Source: Propionibacteriaceae bacterium UBA6238 (GTDB taxonomy: Bacteria; Actinomycetota; Actinomycetes; Propionibacteriales; Propionibacteriaceae). From it: a stretch of 16,761 nucleotides of DNA. A program made the position numbers and the translations under genes. Under the pieces are notes generated by a model. It saw only the letters and a program-made list of their open reading frames with translations. It searched no databases and was not told where the DNA came from. This document shows, in pieces, positions 9,148 to 15,615 of this stretch (position 1 is the first letter of the stretch; the number at the start of each line of letters is the position of its first letter). The stretch lies in the NCBI GenBank assembly GCA_002441465.1, contig DJWE01000022.1, forward strand, positions 1-16,761, given 5' to 3'.

Positions 9148-11102
9148 GCGAGCACAAGGTCGTCAGGGAGTTCGACGACTGGTACGAGAAGCGGGAGATC
9201 GACCCCCGCACCCAGGCGTTGGGCCGCTTCTCGATCGCACCGTGTGCCGGCAAGGTCCACCGCGAGTACGAGAAGTACAAGCGGGAGATGGACAACCGGA
9301 CGGAGAACTACTGGAAGCTCGACACCCTCGCTGCGGGGGAGGTCCTCACCAAGCGGGAGGATCTCCCCAACGTCAGCTCGGGCGACGTGGCTGGCATGGT
9401 GCGGCGTACGGCTCGCAACGTCGTGCAGAACACCCCCAACGTCGAAGTCATCTCCCAGTTCGACGATGACAGCGCCGAGGGGATCTTCGCTCGACACATG
9501 CTGCTGTCGAAGGTGATCGGCTCCGACAACTACAGCAACGACATGCAGCAGAACCTGTTCGCGTCGACCATGGGTGCCTTCACCCGCGGGTTCGACTGCG
9601 TGATCCCGGTCCTGCTGCAGGACGCCCAGGGTGGGTGGTACATCATGTACGACTCGATCCACTACCGCGACGTCTTCCCCGAGGACGGCGCCAAGGACGT
9701 GAAGCAGGCCCACCGCGTCTACGTGCGGCGCTACCTCACCAAGTCCGAGGTCTGGTCCTTGATCCAGAACGAGACGGACGGGTGGGACACGGCAGCCCTC
9801 CGTACGATGCTGCAGAACGCAGCGCCGAACCGGAAGCACGAGTCGGCCAGCCACGAGCAGAAGAAGCAGGGGCAGCTGCCGGAGGGCTACGAGGTCGCCA
9901 CGCTGTACACGGACAGCGGTGACCCGTTCCTCACGTTCGATGTGCGGACGAAGCTGCTGCTCCGCATCGAGAAGAACCTACACCCGAAGAAGTGGCACCC
10001 CGTGCACTTCCTCGTCCTCGAGAAGGACGACCAGCAGCCGCTTGGCAAGAGCATGGTTGAGCTGTTGCTGGGGCGCCAGGAGTTCCAGGACCTGCTCCTC
10101 AACGGTGCGATGAAGATGTGGTACTGGGGCATCAACCCCACCCTCATTGGCCGCGGAGTCAACACGACGCCGATGCTGGCTCCCGGCAAGTTCGTGAGCC
10201 TCTCGAACCCGAACGCGATCATCGAACCGATGGAGGTCAGCACGTCCACCCTCCAGTCGTTCGGGAACATCACCCAGCAGAACCAGGGCGCGATGGTCCT
10301 CACCGCCGGCGCAGCCGACCAGCAGATGGCAGCAGGTGCCGGCGGTGGCATGAGCGCCACTCCGCAGGGCGTCGAGGCGCAGACCTCCATGGTCGACATC
10401 ACGACGAACAACTACCAGAAGGCCATCGAGAACTTCTTCAGCCACTACTGCTCGTACGCGCTGACGATCTACTTCGCTGAGCTCAAGTCGACCAAGTCGG
10501 TCACCCCGAGCGCCGAGGCTCGGATCAAGCTCCTGGGCGCCGGCTTCGACCCAGCACTGATCGACCCGGAGACGTTCAGGGTCGAGATGGACTTCTCGAA
10601 GCTGGCGGTCGAGTACTTCGTCCGCTGCGTCCCAGGGTCGCTGACCGAGCTAGAGGACGAGAAGCAGGTGCGCGTCCTTCAGGAGATGCTGGTCCCGCTA
10701 AGCCAGTCCATGCCCGCCATCTCTACGTTGCAGGACCAGGACATGACCAGGGCTGCCACGCAGACCATCCAGTACATCCTGGGACAGCTCATCCAGCTGT
10801 CGGGGTCCAAGGACGCCAAGGCTATCGCCACCATCTGGAAGGGCGGCGACGTGGAGCAGGTCAACGAGCGCGACCGCAAGATCACCGAGCTCGAGTCTGG
10901 CCGTGCCGAGGTGGCCGATGTTCTGGCTGAGAGCAATGAGCTGACAGCTCAGACCGTGGCCGGTCTGCAGACGCAGGTCTCTGCTCTGGCAGACACCATG
11001 CAGGAGCTGATTGCACAGCTCACCCCCCAAACTCCATCATCTGGAGCTGAGGAGCCGGTAGCTCAGGAGCAGCCGCAACCCAATCTGACAGCGGTGCCCT
11101 AA
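9138..11102 (+). CDS. Portal protein (podovirus-like), with C-terminal coiled coil
   Basis: A 654-residue protein. The ATG overlaps the end of the giant gene (ATGGCAGTGA) and follows GGGAGG (9124-9129) at 8 bases, which supports this start. Residues about 300-340 read like the portal core: PLGKSMVELLLGRQEFQDLL, then a WYWGINP turn and the IGRGVNTTPMLAPGKF segment. This is followed by a Gly/Ala-rich loop (about 385-420) and further helices. It would form the ring at one capsid vertex through which DNA enters and leaves. Residues about 574-629 form a heptad-like, charged coiled coil, and the last 25 residues are Pro/Gln/Glu-rich and probably disordered. The length fits podovirus portals, which are often longer than siphovirus ones. 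The stop is TAA, unlike its neighbours. The portal call rests on motif style and on position just before the capsid gene. Confidence 0.75.
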   Translation: MAVSEHKVVREFDDWYEKREIDPRTQALGRFSIAPCAGKVHREYEKYKREMDNRTENYWKLDTLAAGEVLTKREDLPNVSSGDVAGMVRRTARNVVQNTPNVEVISQFDDDSAEGIFARHMLLSKVIGSDNYSNDMQQNLFASTMGAFTRGFDCVIPVLLQDAQGGWYIMYDSIHYRDVFPEDGAKDVKQAHRVYVRRYLTKSEVWSLIQNETDGWDTAALRTMLQNAAPNRKHESASHEQKKQGQLPEGYEVATLYTDSGDPFLTFDVRTKLLLRIEKNLHPKKWHPVHFLVLEKDDQQPLGKSMVELLLGRQEFQDLLLNGAMKMWYWGINPTLIGRGVNTTPMLAPGKFVSLSNPNAIIEPMEVSTSTLQSFGNITQQNQGAMVLTAGAADQQMAAGAGGGMSATPQGVEAQTSMVDITTNNYQKAIENFFSHYCSYALTIYFAELKSTKSVTPSAEARIKLLGAGFDPALIDPETFRVEMDFSKLAVEYFVRCVPGSLTELEDEKQVRVLQEMLVPLSQSMPAISTLQDQDMTRAATQTIQYILGQLIQLSGSKDAKAIATIWKGGDVEQVNERDRKITELESGRAEVADVLAESNELTAQTVAGLQTQVSALADTMQELIAQLTPQTPSSGAEEPVAQEQPQPNLTAVP

Positions 11103-11149
11103 GGTACTGCCCAGCTGATCTGGCAACCGCTGGATCTGACGAGAGAAAC

Positions 11150-11156
11150 AAGGAGG
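11150..11156 (+). promoter_or_regulatory. Strong ribosome binding site of the capsid gene
   Basis: AAGGAGG, a full match to the anti-Shine-Dalgarno core, sits 8 bases before the ATG at 11165. It is the best ribosome site in the window, as expected for the most abundant virion protein. The 62-base gap between portal and capsid (11103-11164) shows no convincing -10/-35 promoter and only a weak 4-bp hairpin. Confidence 0.8.
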
Positions 11157-11164
11157 CGCGTCCG

Positions 11165-12811
11165 ATGGTCGCACCGATTCACAAGGATGGCTTGGACGCT
11201 CACCAGATCCAGCTGACCACCATCATGCGAGTGTTCTCGCCGATCAGTGGCATCTTCTCCGCCACCGACATCAACACGGCGGACATCGTGAAGAGCCGCT
11301 CCGTGCTGATCCCCGACGTGCGCGTGGACGACTACATCGTCGACGCCGAGATCGGGCGCATCGGTACGGACCACTACTCCGGCTCCGAGTTCACCGGGGA
11401 GTGGAAGAACGGACTCCCGCCCATCGAGTGGCGCCGCTACTCGATGTCCCGGCACCGCAGCTTCGGCTACACGATCTTCGACGAGCAGGTCCGCTACTCG
11501 CCGATCCCGAACCTCCAGCAGGTGTACGAGGCGCGCAAGATGGAGTACACCGTGCTCCGCGACCACGACAAGTACACCATCGGCGCCATCGTCCAGGGCC
11601 ACATGACGGGCAAGCAGGTTGCCCGCATGCCCGACGACGCGGTGCCCCCGGTGACGACGAACGCGCACCTGATCTCGCACACCGGCAACGCTGCCGACTA
11701 CAAGTGGATCGCCGAGCCCGGTGAGACCTACGACAACGAGATCCAGCCGTCCTTCGCGGCCATCAAGGGCATGGAGCTGGACGGGGCCAACCCGCTCAAC
11801 ACCACCGACGCCCTGACCCTGCAGTTCGCCGACAACTGGTTCGACAGCAACACGTCGCTCCACGGCGAGCGGTACCTGCTCATCACGCCGGCCATCGAGC
11901 TCGCGCTGATCAACTACCTGATCTCGCAGGGCACCGGCACCGAGACCGCCTTCGACATGCTGCGGAACGGCAACACCTCCGGCGAGTTCGAGAAGGGTCA
12001 GGCCGCCGGGTACATCGGCACCATGAAGGGCTCCTGGAAGCTCATCAAGATGCACCCGGAGTTCTTCCCGAAGGTCTTCGTGGACAGCTCGCTCGTGGTC
12101 GACCCCATCGGGTACACCGGCAAGGCCGGCGTCACGCTCAAGCAGGTGGCCGCCCTGGCGTGCTACTCGCAGTCGGCGCAGACGTTCGACTACTTCAGCG
12201 AGCGCCGCGAGCAGGACGGCGGCACCCGCTTCAAGGGCAAGGAGTACGTGCAGGACTTCTCGTACGACGCCTGGGTGATCGAGCAGCGCTCCGAGGGCAT
12301 CGTCCCCCTGTTCCTGCCCGCGTCCCCCGGCATCTTCTCCAAGACCGTCGACTCGTTCAACTTCGTCGCCTCCCAGGTGGCCGCGGCCCGGGCCCAGCTG
12401 TCCGTCGCCCCGAACACCTACCCGCTCACCGGCTACGAGACGCTGCTCTCCCGCCCCGAGTGGTACCACGGCGACCTGTCGAGCACGACCAACCTGGACT
12501 CCAGCGCCACCGTCAAGGAGACCGGTGACTCCGCGCACCGCAACCCGATGCTCGCTTCGGACAGCCCGTTCACGGCGGCCGAGGGTGCGGCACTCCAGGC
12601 CGAGATCGTCGACAGCGCAACCATCTACGCTGTTGGTGGCGCCCCGGCGCTCAACGCCAACATCAAGCTGGCGAACGGCAAGGTCTTCAACGTCACGGAC
12701 GCTGGCACGTTCATCGCCGGTGACGACGCCCTGCTCAACGCCATCCAGGTCGGCGAGTCGGCCACCTTCGGCACGGGTGGCACCGCTGGCGCCGCCGAGC
12801 GCCTGATCTGA
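11165..12811 (+). CDS. Probable major capsid protein
   Basis: A 548-residue protein, next after the portal gene and behind the strongest ribosome site. Nearly all codons end in C or G, more strictly than in the tail genes, consistent with very high expression. There is no signal peptide or membrane segment. About residue 236 lies RYLLITPAIELALINYLI, which resembles the strand-helix of HK97-fold capsid proteins where a 'vvvsP' stretch leads into the central helix. After that come mixed strands and helices (SYDAWVIEQRSEGIVPLFLP, about 361-380). Residues about 479-548 form a distinct Gly/Ala/Thr-rich end with short strands, possibly an added decoration-like domain. There is one cysteine. The protein would assemble the icosahedral shell. 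The identification comes mainly from position, size and expression signals; I cannot name its subfamily. A less likely alternative is another abundant head protein. Confidence 0.72.
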   Translation: MVAPIHKDGLDAHQIQLTTIMRVFSPISGIFSATDINTADIVKSRSVLIPDVRVDDYIVDAEIGRIGTDHYSGSEFTGEWKNGLPPIEWRRYSMSRHRSFGYTIFDEQVRYSPIPNLQQVYEARKMEYTVLRDHDKYTIGAIVQGHMTGKQVARMPDDAVPPVTTNAHLISHTGNAADYKWIAEPGETYDNEIQPSFAAIKGMELDGANPLNTTDALTLQFADNWFDSNTSLHGERYLLITPAIELALINYLISQGTGTETAFDMLRNGNTSGEFEKGQAAGYIGTMKGSWKLIKMHPEFFPKVFVDSSLVVDPIGYTGKAGVTLKQVAALACYSQSAQTFDYFSERREQDGGTRFKGKEYVQDFSYDAWVIEQRSEGIVPLFLPASPGIFSKTVDSFNFVASQVAAARAQLSVAPNTYPLTGYETLLSRPEWYHGDLSSTTNLDSSATVKETGDSAHRNPMLASDSPFTAAEGAALQAEIVDSATIYAVGGAPALNANIKLANGKVFNVTDAGTFIAGDDALLNAIQVGESATFGTGGTAGAAERLI

Positions 12812-12814
12812 TCC

Positions 12815-12854
12815 AGGAGCGGCGGGCCTACCCCCCCGGCGGCCCGCCGCTCCT
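12815..12854 (+). terminator. Perfect 14-bp hairpin after the capsid gene
   Basis: AGGAGCGGCGGGCC (12815-12828) pairs exactly with GGCCCGCCGCTCCT (12841-12854) around a 12-base C-rich loop, 3 bases after the capsid stop codon. There is no T-run after the stem. It could be a U-less actinobacterial-type terminator, a partial attenuator lowering expression of downstream genes, or a 3' end that protects capsid mRNA. The stem is seen directly; its function is inferred. Confidence 0.75.
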
Positions 12855-12878
12855 ACCACCACCGAAGGGAATCCACAG

Positions 12879-13055
12879 ATGGACGACGAGCAGATCATCG
12901 AGTTGCTCAGCCAGATCCAGGAGCTCGCGGGTCTCGGCCTCGAGGCGCTCCTGGGCGGTGCCGAGGGTGGGATGCCGCCCGAGGGTGGGATGCCGCCCGA
13001 GGGTGGGATGCCGCCCGAGGGTGGGATGCCGCCCGAGGGCCCGCCCCCGGCCTGA
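12879..13055 (+). CDS. Small repeat protein (EGGMPP repeats), unknown function
   Basis: A 58-residue reading frame with ATG at 12879 and GAAGGGA (12864-12870) 8 bases before it. Residues 1-27 are acidic and helix-forming (MDDEQIIELLSQIQELAGLG and on). Residues 29-52 are four identical EGGMPP repeats, and the protein ends EGPPPA. It has no cysteine, membrane segment or known motif. It lies alone between two perfect hairpins, directly behind the capsid gene. It might be a capsid-associated, assembly or linker peptide; a helix plus flexible tail would suit a scaffold-like or decoration role, but nothing proves this. The gene is supported by the ribosome site, the position and codon use matching its neighbours. 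It is short, so a non-coding explanation cannot be fully excluded. Confidence 0.7.
   Translation: MDDEQIIELLSQIQELAGLGLEALLGGAEGGMPPEGGMPPEGGMPPEGGMPPEGPPPA
12963..13034 (+). repeat. Four exact 18-bp tandem repeats
   Basis: The unit GAGGGTGGGATGCCGCCC occurs four times without a single difference, then a partial fifth copy (GAGGG) leads into the gene's end. The 18-base period keeps the reading frame. Identity down to synonymous positions suggests recent copying or slippage, so copy number may vary between related phages. Confidence 0.95.
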
Positions 13056-13059
13056 TCCC

Positions 13060-13100
13060 GTGCGGCACCCAGCCTTCTTCGATTAGGCTGGGTGCCGCAC
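13060..13100 (+). terminator. Perfect 16-bp hairpin after the repeat gene
   Basis: GTGCGGCACCCAGCCT (13060-13075) pairs exactly with AGGCTGGGTGCCGCAC (13085-13100) around the 9-base loop TCTTCGATT, 4 bases after the TGA at 13053. The sequence after the stem (TCAACTCC) has no T-run. It is probably a terminator or partial attenuator before the tail genes. No clear promoter is seen between it and the next start at 13126. Confidence 0.8.
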
Positions 13101-13125
13101 TCAACTCCTGACGAACGGACCCGGC

Positions 13126-13470
13126 ATGGCTGCCACCAAGTACGTACCGAAGCACCTCGTCGGCGCCATCGTCGGCGACTCCCCTGAGGCCGTGTTCATC
13201 CCAGGCAGCGGCTCGCCGGCACCCCTGGGCCAGGTCCTCACCGGCATCGTGGTCGCCAACGGTGCTGCGACTCCGTGCGCGATCTCTCTCTGGTACCTGC
13301 AGGGAGTGACCCCGATCTACCTGTTCGACCAGCTGCTCGTGCCCGCGCGCTCCACGACCAACCTGGATCTCTACCTCCCCCTCGGACCTGGGCAGAACGT
13401 CTCCGCTGTGGCGTCCGAGCCGAACTACATCAGCCTGACCATGTACGGACTCGAGTTGGTGAGCATCTGA
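13126..13470 (+). CDS. Small beta-rich virion protein (head decoration or adaptor-like)
   Basis: A 114-residue protein with alternating hydrophobic strands. It has no signal peptide, a Pro/Gly-rich turn (about residues 25-33, PGSGSPAPL), and a C-terminal half with a pattern common in small phage structural proteins: LYLPLGPGQNVSAVASE followed by ISLTMYGLEL. There is one cysteine (TPCAIS). The ribosome site is weak (ACGGAC region), so expression may depend on read-through past the hairpin just upstream. The stop TGA shares its last A with the next ATG at 13470 (TGATG), which implies translational coupling. A role in virion structure is inferred from position and fold style; whether it sits on the head or the tail is unknown. 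I do not recognise a named family. Confidence 0.75.
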   Translation: MAATKYVPKHLVGAIVGDSPEAVFIPGSGSPAPLGQVLTGIVVANGAATPCAISLWYLQGVTPIYLFDQLLVPARSTTNLDLYLPLGPGQNVSAVASEPNYISLTMYGLELVSI

Positions 13471-13781
13471 TGGCCCTCCAGCAGCTCCCCGTCATCAGCG
13501 CAGAGGTCCAGGTGATCCACACTGGACCCACGGATGGTGCCTCGTTTTCGACCACGCTCGATGCGAGTGACGGTGGGCCGATCGCCCCGCAGCAGTCATT
13601 CACCTTCGACCTCAACGTCTTCGCTCCTGACCTGATCGGTACGACGCCGCAGGTCGAGGTCTACCACACCGGCACTGGGGAGCGCGTGGAGGTTGACGCC
13701 ACGGTCACGGCTGGGTCCGTGGCACTCACGTTCTTCGAGCCCGTCACGCCGATCAACTACCGAGTGAAGGTCATGGGCTGA
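13470..13781 (+). CDS. Small Ig-like/beta-sandwich virion protein
   Basis: A 103-residue protein. The start at 13470 was chosen because TGATG joins it to the previous stop. The frame is open further upstream, but that stretch lies inside the preceding gene and has a skewed Arg/Pro-rich composition. The sequence is mostly beta: VISAEVQVIHTG, SFTFDLNVFAP, QVEVYHTGTG, ATVTAGSVALTF, ending PINYRVKVMG. This is like a single immunoglobulin-type domain of the sort found on phage heads and tails. It has no cysteine. It is joined to the next gene by another TGATG overlap at 13781. The last codons (CCGAGTGAAGGT) also supply the GAAGGT ribosome site of the next gene. It is probably a virion component; the exact site is unknown. 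Confidence 0.72.
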   Translation: MALQQLPVISAEVQVIHTGPTDGASFSTTLDASDGGPIAPQQSFTFDLNVFAPDLIGTTPQVEVYHTGTGERVEVDATVTAGSVALTFFEPVTPINYRVKVMG

Positions 13782-14689
13782 TGGTCAACTTCCTGAACGA
13801 CGAGTCCATCTTCGAGGGCGAGGTCACCTTCGAGGGTGAGGTCACTGCCGCGGGCGCTTTGACGGTGGGGGTCGGAGGCTCGCACTACGGCAACCCCCCA
13901 TCGGCAGGCATCAGCTCCTGGCCGACCCACCAGCGCATCCAGGTCGCCAATGTGGCGGAGCGCGATGCGCTGGTGGCGTGGCGCACTGGGCGCGCCCCGA
14001 TCAGCCCCACCCATCCACTGCTGGTCTGGCGCGCGGATGGCACATCGACTGGGTTGGAGGAGATCACGACCGACGGTGTGAACTGGTGCGCCGAGTCGGC
14101 GCAGGCTGGCGACATCGAGATGACCCTCTCCGCGACCGCCTCGTACGGGTGGCGTCTGATGACCGGGCACCTCCTCATGAATGCCGCCACGCTCTACCCG
14201 GCACTGTGGGCGGCCGCAGCGCCCAACCTCCGAATAGGTACGGCCCTGTGGCTCCCCGACATGCGCGGCCGCGCACCCATCATGGCCGGACAGGGTGCGG
14301 GGTTGACCCTGCGGACCGTGGGTGCGCAGGTGGGCTCAGAGACAGTGGCGCTCACGGAGACACAGCTCCCGCTCCACAAGCACCACGGCGAGACGAGGAT
14401 CCCGGATCGTAGCCTGGACCACAACCACCAGGCGGAACTTCGTCACGTGGTAGGTGGAAACCCCTCCGGCACTGGGTTCCAGATCGAAGCGCACAATGAT
14501 GTGAGTGGGGGCCACCCCACGTCGGGTGTCCACCAGACCTTCTCCACGCCCGGCGCACCAGGTGCGCCTCTGGCCGGGAGCCAGCTCAAACACAAGCACG
14601 AGTTCGTGACGGAGCCGAGCGGTGGCAGTGGTTCCGCGCACCCGAACATGCAGCCCTCCCTCGTCGTCAACTTCCGAGTGAAGGTGTGA
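13781..14689 (+). CDS. Tail fibre protein with collar-type domain and His-x-His motifs
   Basis: A 302-residue protein. The ATG overlaps the preceding TGA, with GAAGGT just upstream. Residues about 11-22 are a doubled FEGEVT strand, typical of the stalk of fibre proteins. Residues about 120-170 match the phage tail collar domain: GWRLMTGHLL, then YPALWAA, then LPDMRGRAP with Asp160, Arg162 and Gly163. After this come the metal-binding type motifs HKHH (199-202), DHNH (213-216) and HKH (271-273). The protein ends PNMQPSLVVNFRVKV, a usual ending of this family. In related fibres the His-x-His sites bind metal ions along the trimer axis, and the tip contacts the host surface. It is therefore probably a receptor-binding or short tail fibre. 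It has one cysteine (WCAESA). Collar-domain assignment is strong; its receptor is unknown. Confidence 0.85.
   Translation: MVNFLNDESIFEGEVTFEGEVTAAGALTVGVGGSHYGNPPSAGISSWPTHQRIQVANVAERDALVAWRTGRAPISPTHPLLVWRADGTSTGLEEITTDGVNWCAESAQAGDIEMTLSATASYGWRLMTGHLLMNAATLYPALWAAAAPNLRIGTALWLPDMRGRAPIMAGQGAGLTLRTVGAQVGSETVALTETQLPLHKHHGETRIPDRSLDHNHQAELRHVVGGNPSGTGFQIEAHNDVSGGHPTSGVHQTFSTPGAPGAPLAGSQLKHKHEFVTEPSGGSGSAHPNMQPSLVVNFRVKV
13811..13846 (+). repeat. Two 18-bp tandem copies encoding FEGEVT
   Basis: TTCGAGGGCGAGGTCACC is followed at once by TTCGAGGGTGAGGTCACT. The copies differ at two third-codon positions only, so the protein repeat is exact. Short beta repeats like this are common in fibre stalks. 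The silent differences show it is older, or more constrained, than the identical repeats at 12963. Confidence 0.9.
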
Positions 14690-14690
14690 C

Positions 14691-15572
14691 ATGGCACGGT
14701 TGACCAACACCCCACAACAGCCGACGCTGCTGTGTCTCGAGCGCAGCAAGTCCTTCTCGATGGCGGTGCGCGTCTACAAGGAGACTCAGAGCAAGCAGCG
14801 GCAGGCCCTGGACATCACCGGAGCGACACTCCAGTTCGTCATGGCGGAGCCATCGCGCCTGGGTGGCAGCGTGGTGATCGACCAGGCGCTCGAGCTGCTG
14901 TCGGCCAACGTGGGTTACGCGAGGCTCAATCTCCAGGCCGCGGCGTTGACCCTGCCCGCGGATGAGGAGTACTCCTTCATCATCCGCCTGATCGAGGCCG
15001 GCGGGTATTCGCGGGTGCTCATCAAGGGTGAGGTCGAGGTGATCGACAACACCGACGACTTCGACTCCAACGTGTACGAGCACTCGGCCAACACGCAGGG
15101 TCTCTCCGCCGTCCTGCGCGGAGATCAGACCGTCCATGTGTTCCTGAATGGCGGCGAAGGGGAGAGTGTCTTCGTCGAATCCCAGCTCCAGGTGGGGGAG
15201 CAAACTTTCGCCGAGGCCGGCGAAGACCCAGACATGTCGATCGCTGACGGAGTACTGGCGGTGCGATGGCCGACACCCACTTCGGGGCACCGCATGCAGT
15301 ACATGAACTTCACAAATCTGGTGACCGAGGATGACATGGCGGTCCGCCTCACGCTCTACCACACACCACTTCTTGAATCCGTCCTCGTGTGGAAAAACGG
15401 TGTGCTGCTCACGGACTGGGAGTGGGAGTTCGACGTGGATGTGATGGGCAATCCGCTACTCACGGAGATCATCGTCCCTCCGTCGTACGACGTGGTCATA
15501 CGCGCGGGCGACCACTTTCAACTCCGCTACGATACGGTCTACGATGTGGTCGACTCGATCCCACCCACGTGA
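14691..15572 (+). CDS. Baseplate/fibre-type tail protein (BppU-N-like start)
   Basis: A 293-residue protein whose ATG lies 1 base after the previous stop, with GAAGG in the end of the previous gene as its ribosome site. Residues about 15-120 have the layout of the N-terminal domain of baseplate upper proteins: a strand, then ALDITGATLQFVMAEPSRLG, a G-y-a-r-L strand, a stretch of the 'aG.Y.f.l.l' type (EEYSFIIRLIEAGGYSRVLI), and GEVEVI. The middle (about 130-215) is acidic and Gly-rich. The C-terminal part (about 228-285) contains VLVWKNGVLLTDWEWEFD, a pattern seen in host-contacting fibre ends. One cysteine lies near the start. It probably attaches to the tail and carries or forms a fibre. 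The BppU-like reading is from pattern recognition only; a general fibre protein is the alternative. Confidence 0.72.
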   Translation: MARLTNTPQQPTLLCLERSKSFSMAVRVYKETQSKQRQALDITGATLQFVMAEPSRLGGSVVIDQALELLSANVGYARLNLQAAALTLPADEEYSFIIRLIEAGGYSRVLIKGEVEVIDNTDDFDSNVYEHSANTQGLSAVLRGDQTVHVFLNGGEGESVFVESQLQVGEQTFAEAGEDPDMSIADGVLAVRWPTPTSGHRMQYMNFTNLVTEDDMAVRLTLYHTPLLESVLVWKNGVLLTDWEWEFDVDVMGNPLLTEIIVPPSYDVVIRAGDHFQLRYDTVYDVVDSIPPT

Positions 15573-15601
15573 TTCACGCCCACGCCACCATCGACACGAC
15601 C

Positions 15602-15607
15602 AAGGAG
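15602..15607 (+). promoter_or_regulatory. Ribosome binding site that fixes the GTG start at 15616
   Basis: AAGGAG lies 8 bases before GTG 15616. The frame is open further upstream to an ATG at 15544, but that start would overlap the previous gene by 29 bases and lacks a good ribosome site. The GTG is therefore preferred. Confidence 0.75.
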
Positions 15608-15615
15608 ACCACCCC

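Noticed and set aside
11103..11164. Possible promoter or terminator between portal and capsid genes
   Set aside because: Only a weak 4-bp CCAG/CTGG hairpin and no recognisable -10/-35 pair; the only clear signal is the ribosome site.
13275..13469. Longer N-terminus for the 103-residue gene
   Set aside because: The extension lies wholly inside the previous gene, is Arg/Pro-rich like an out-of-frame reading, and the TGATG start at 13470 explains the gene better.
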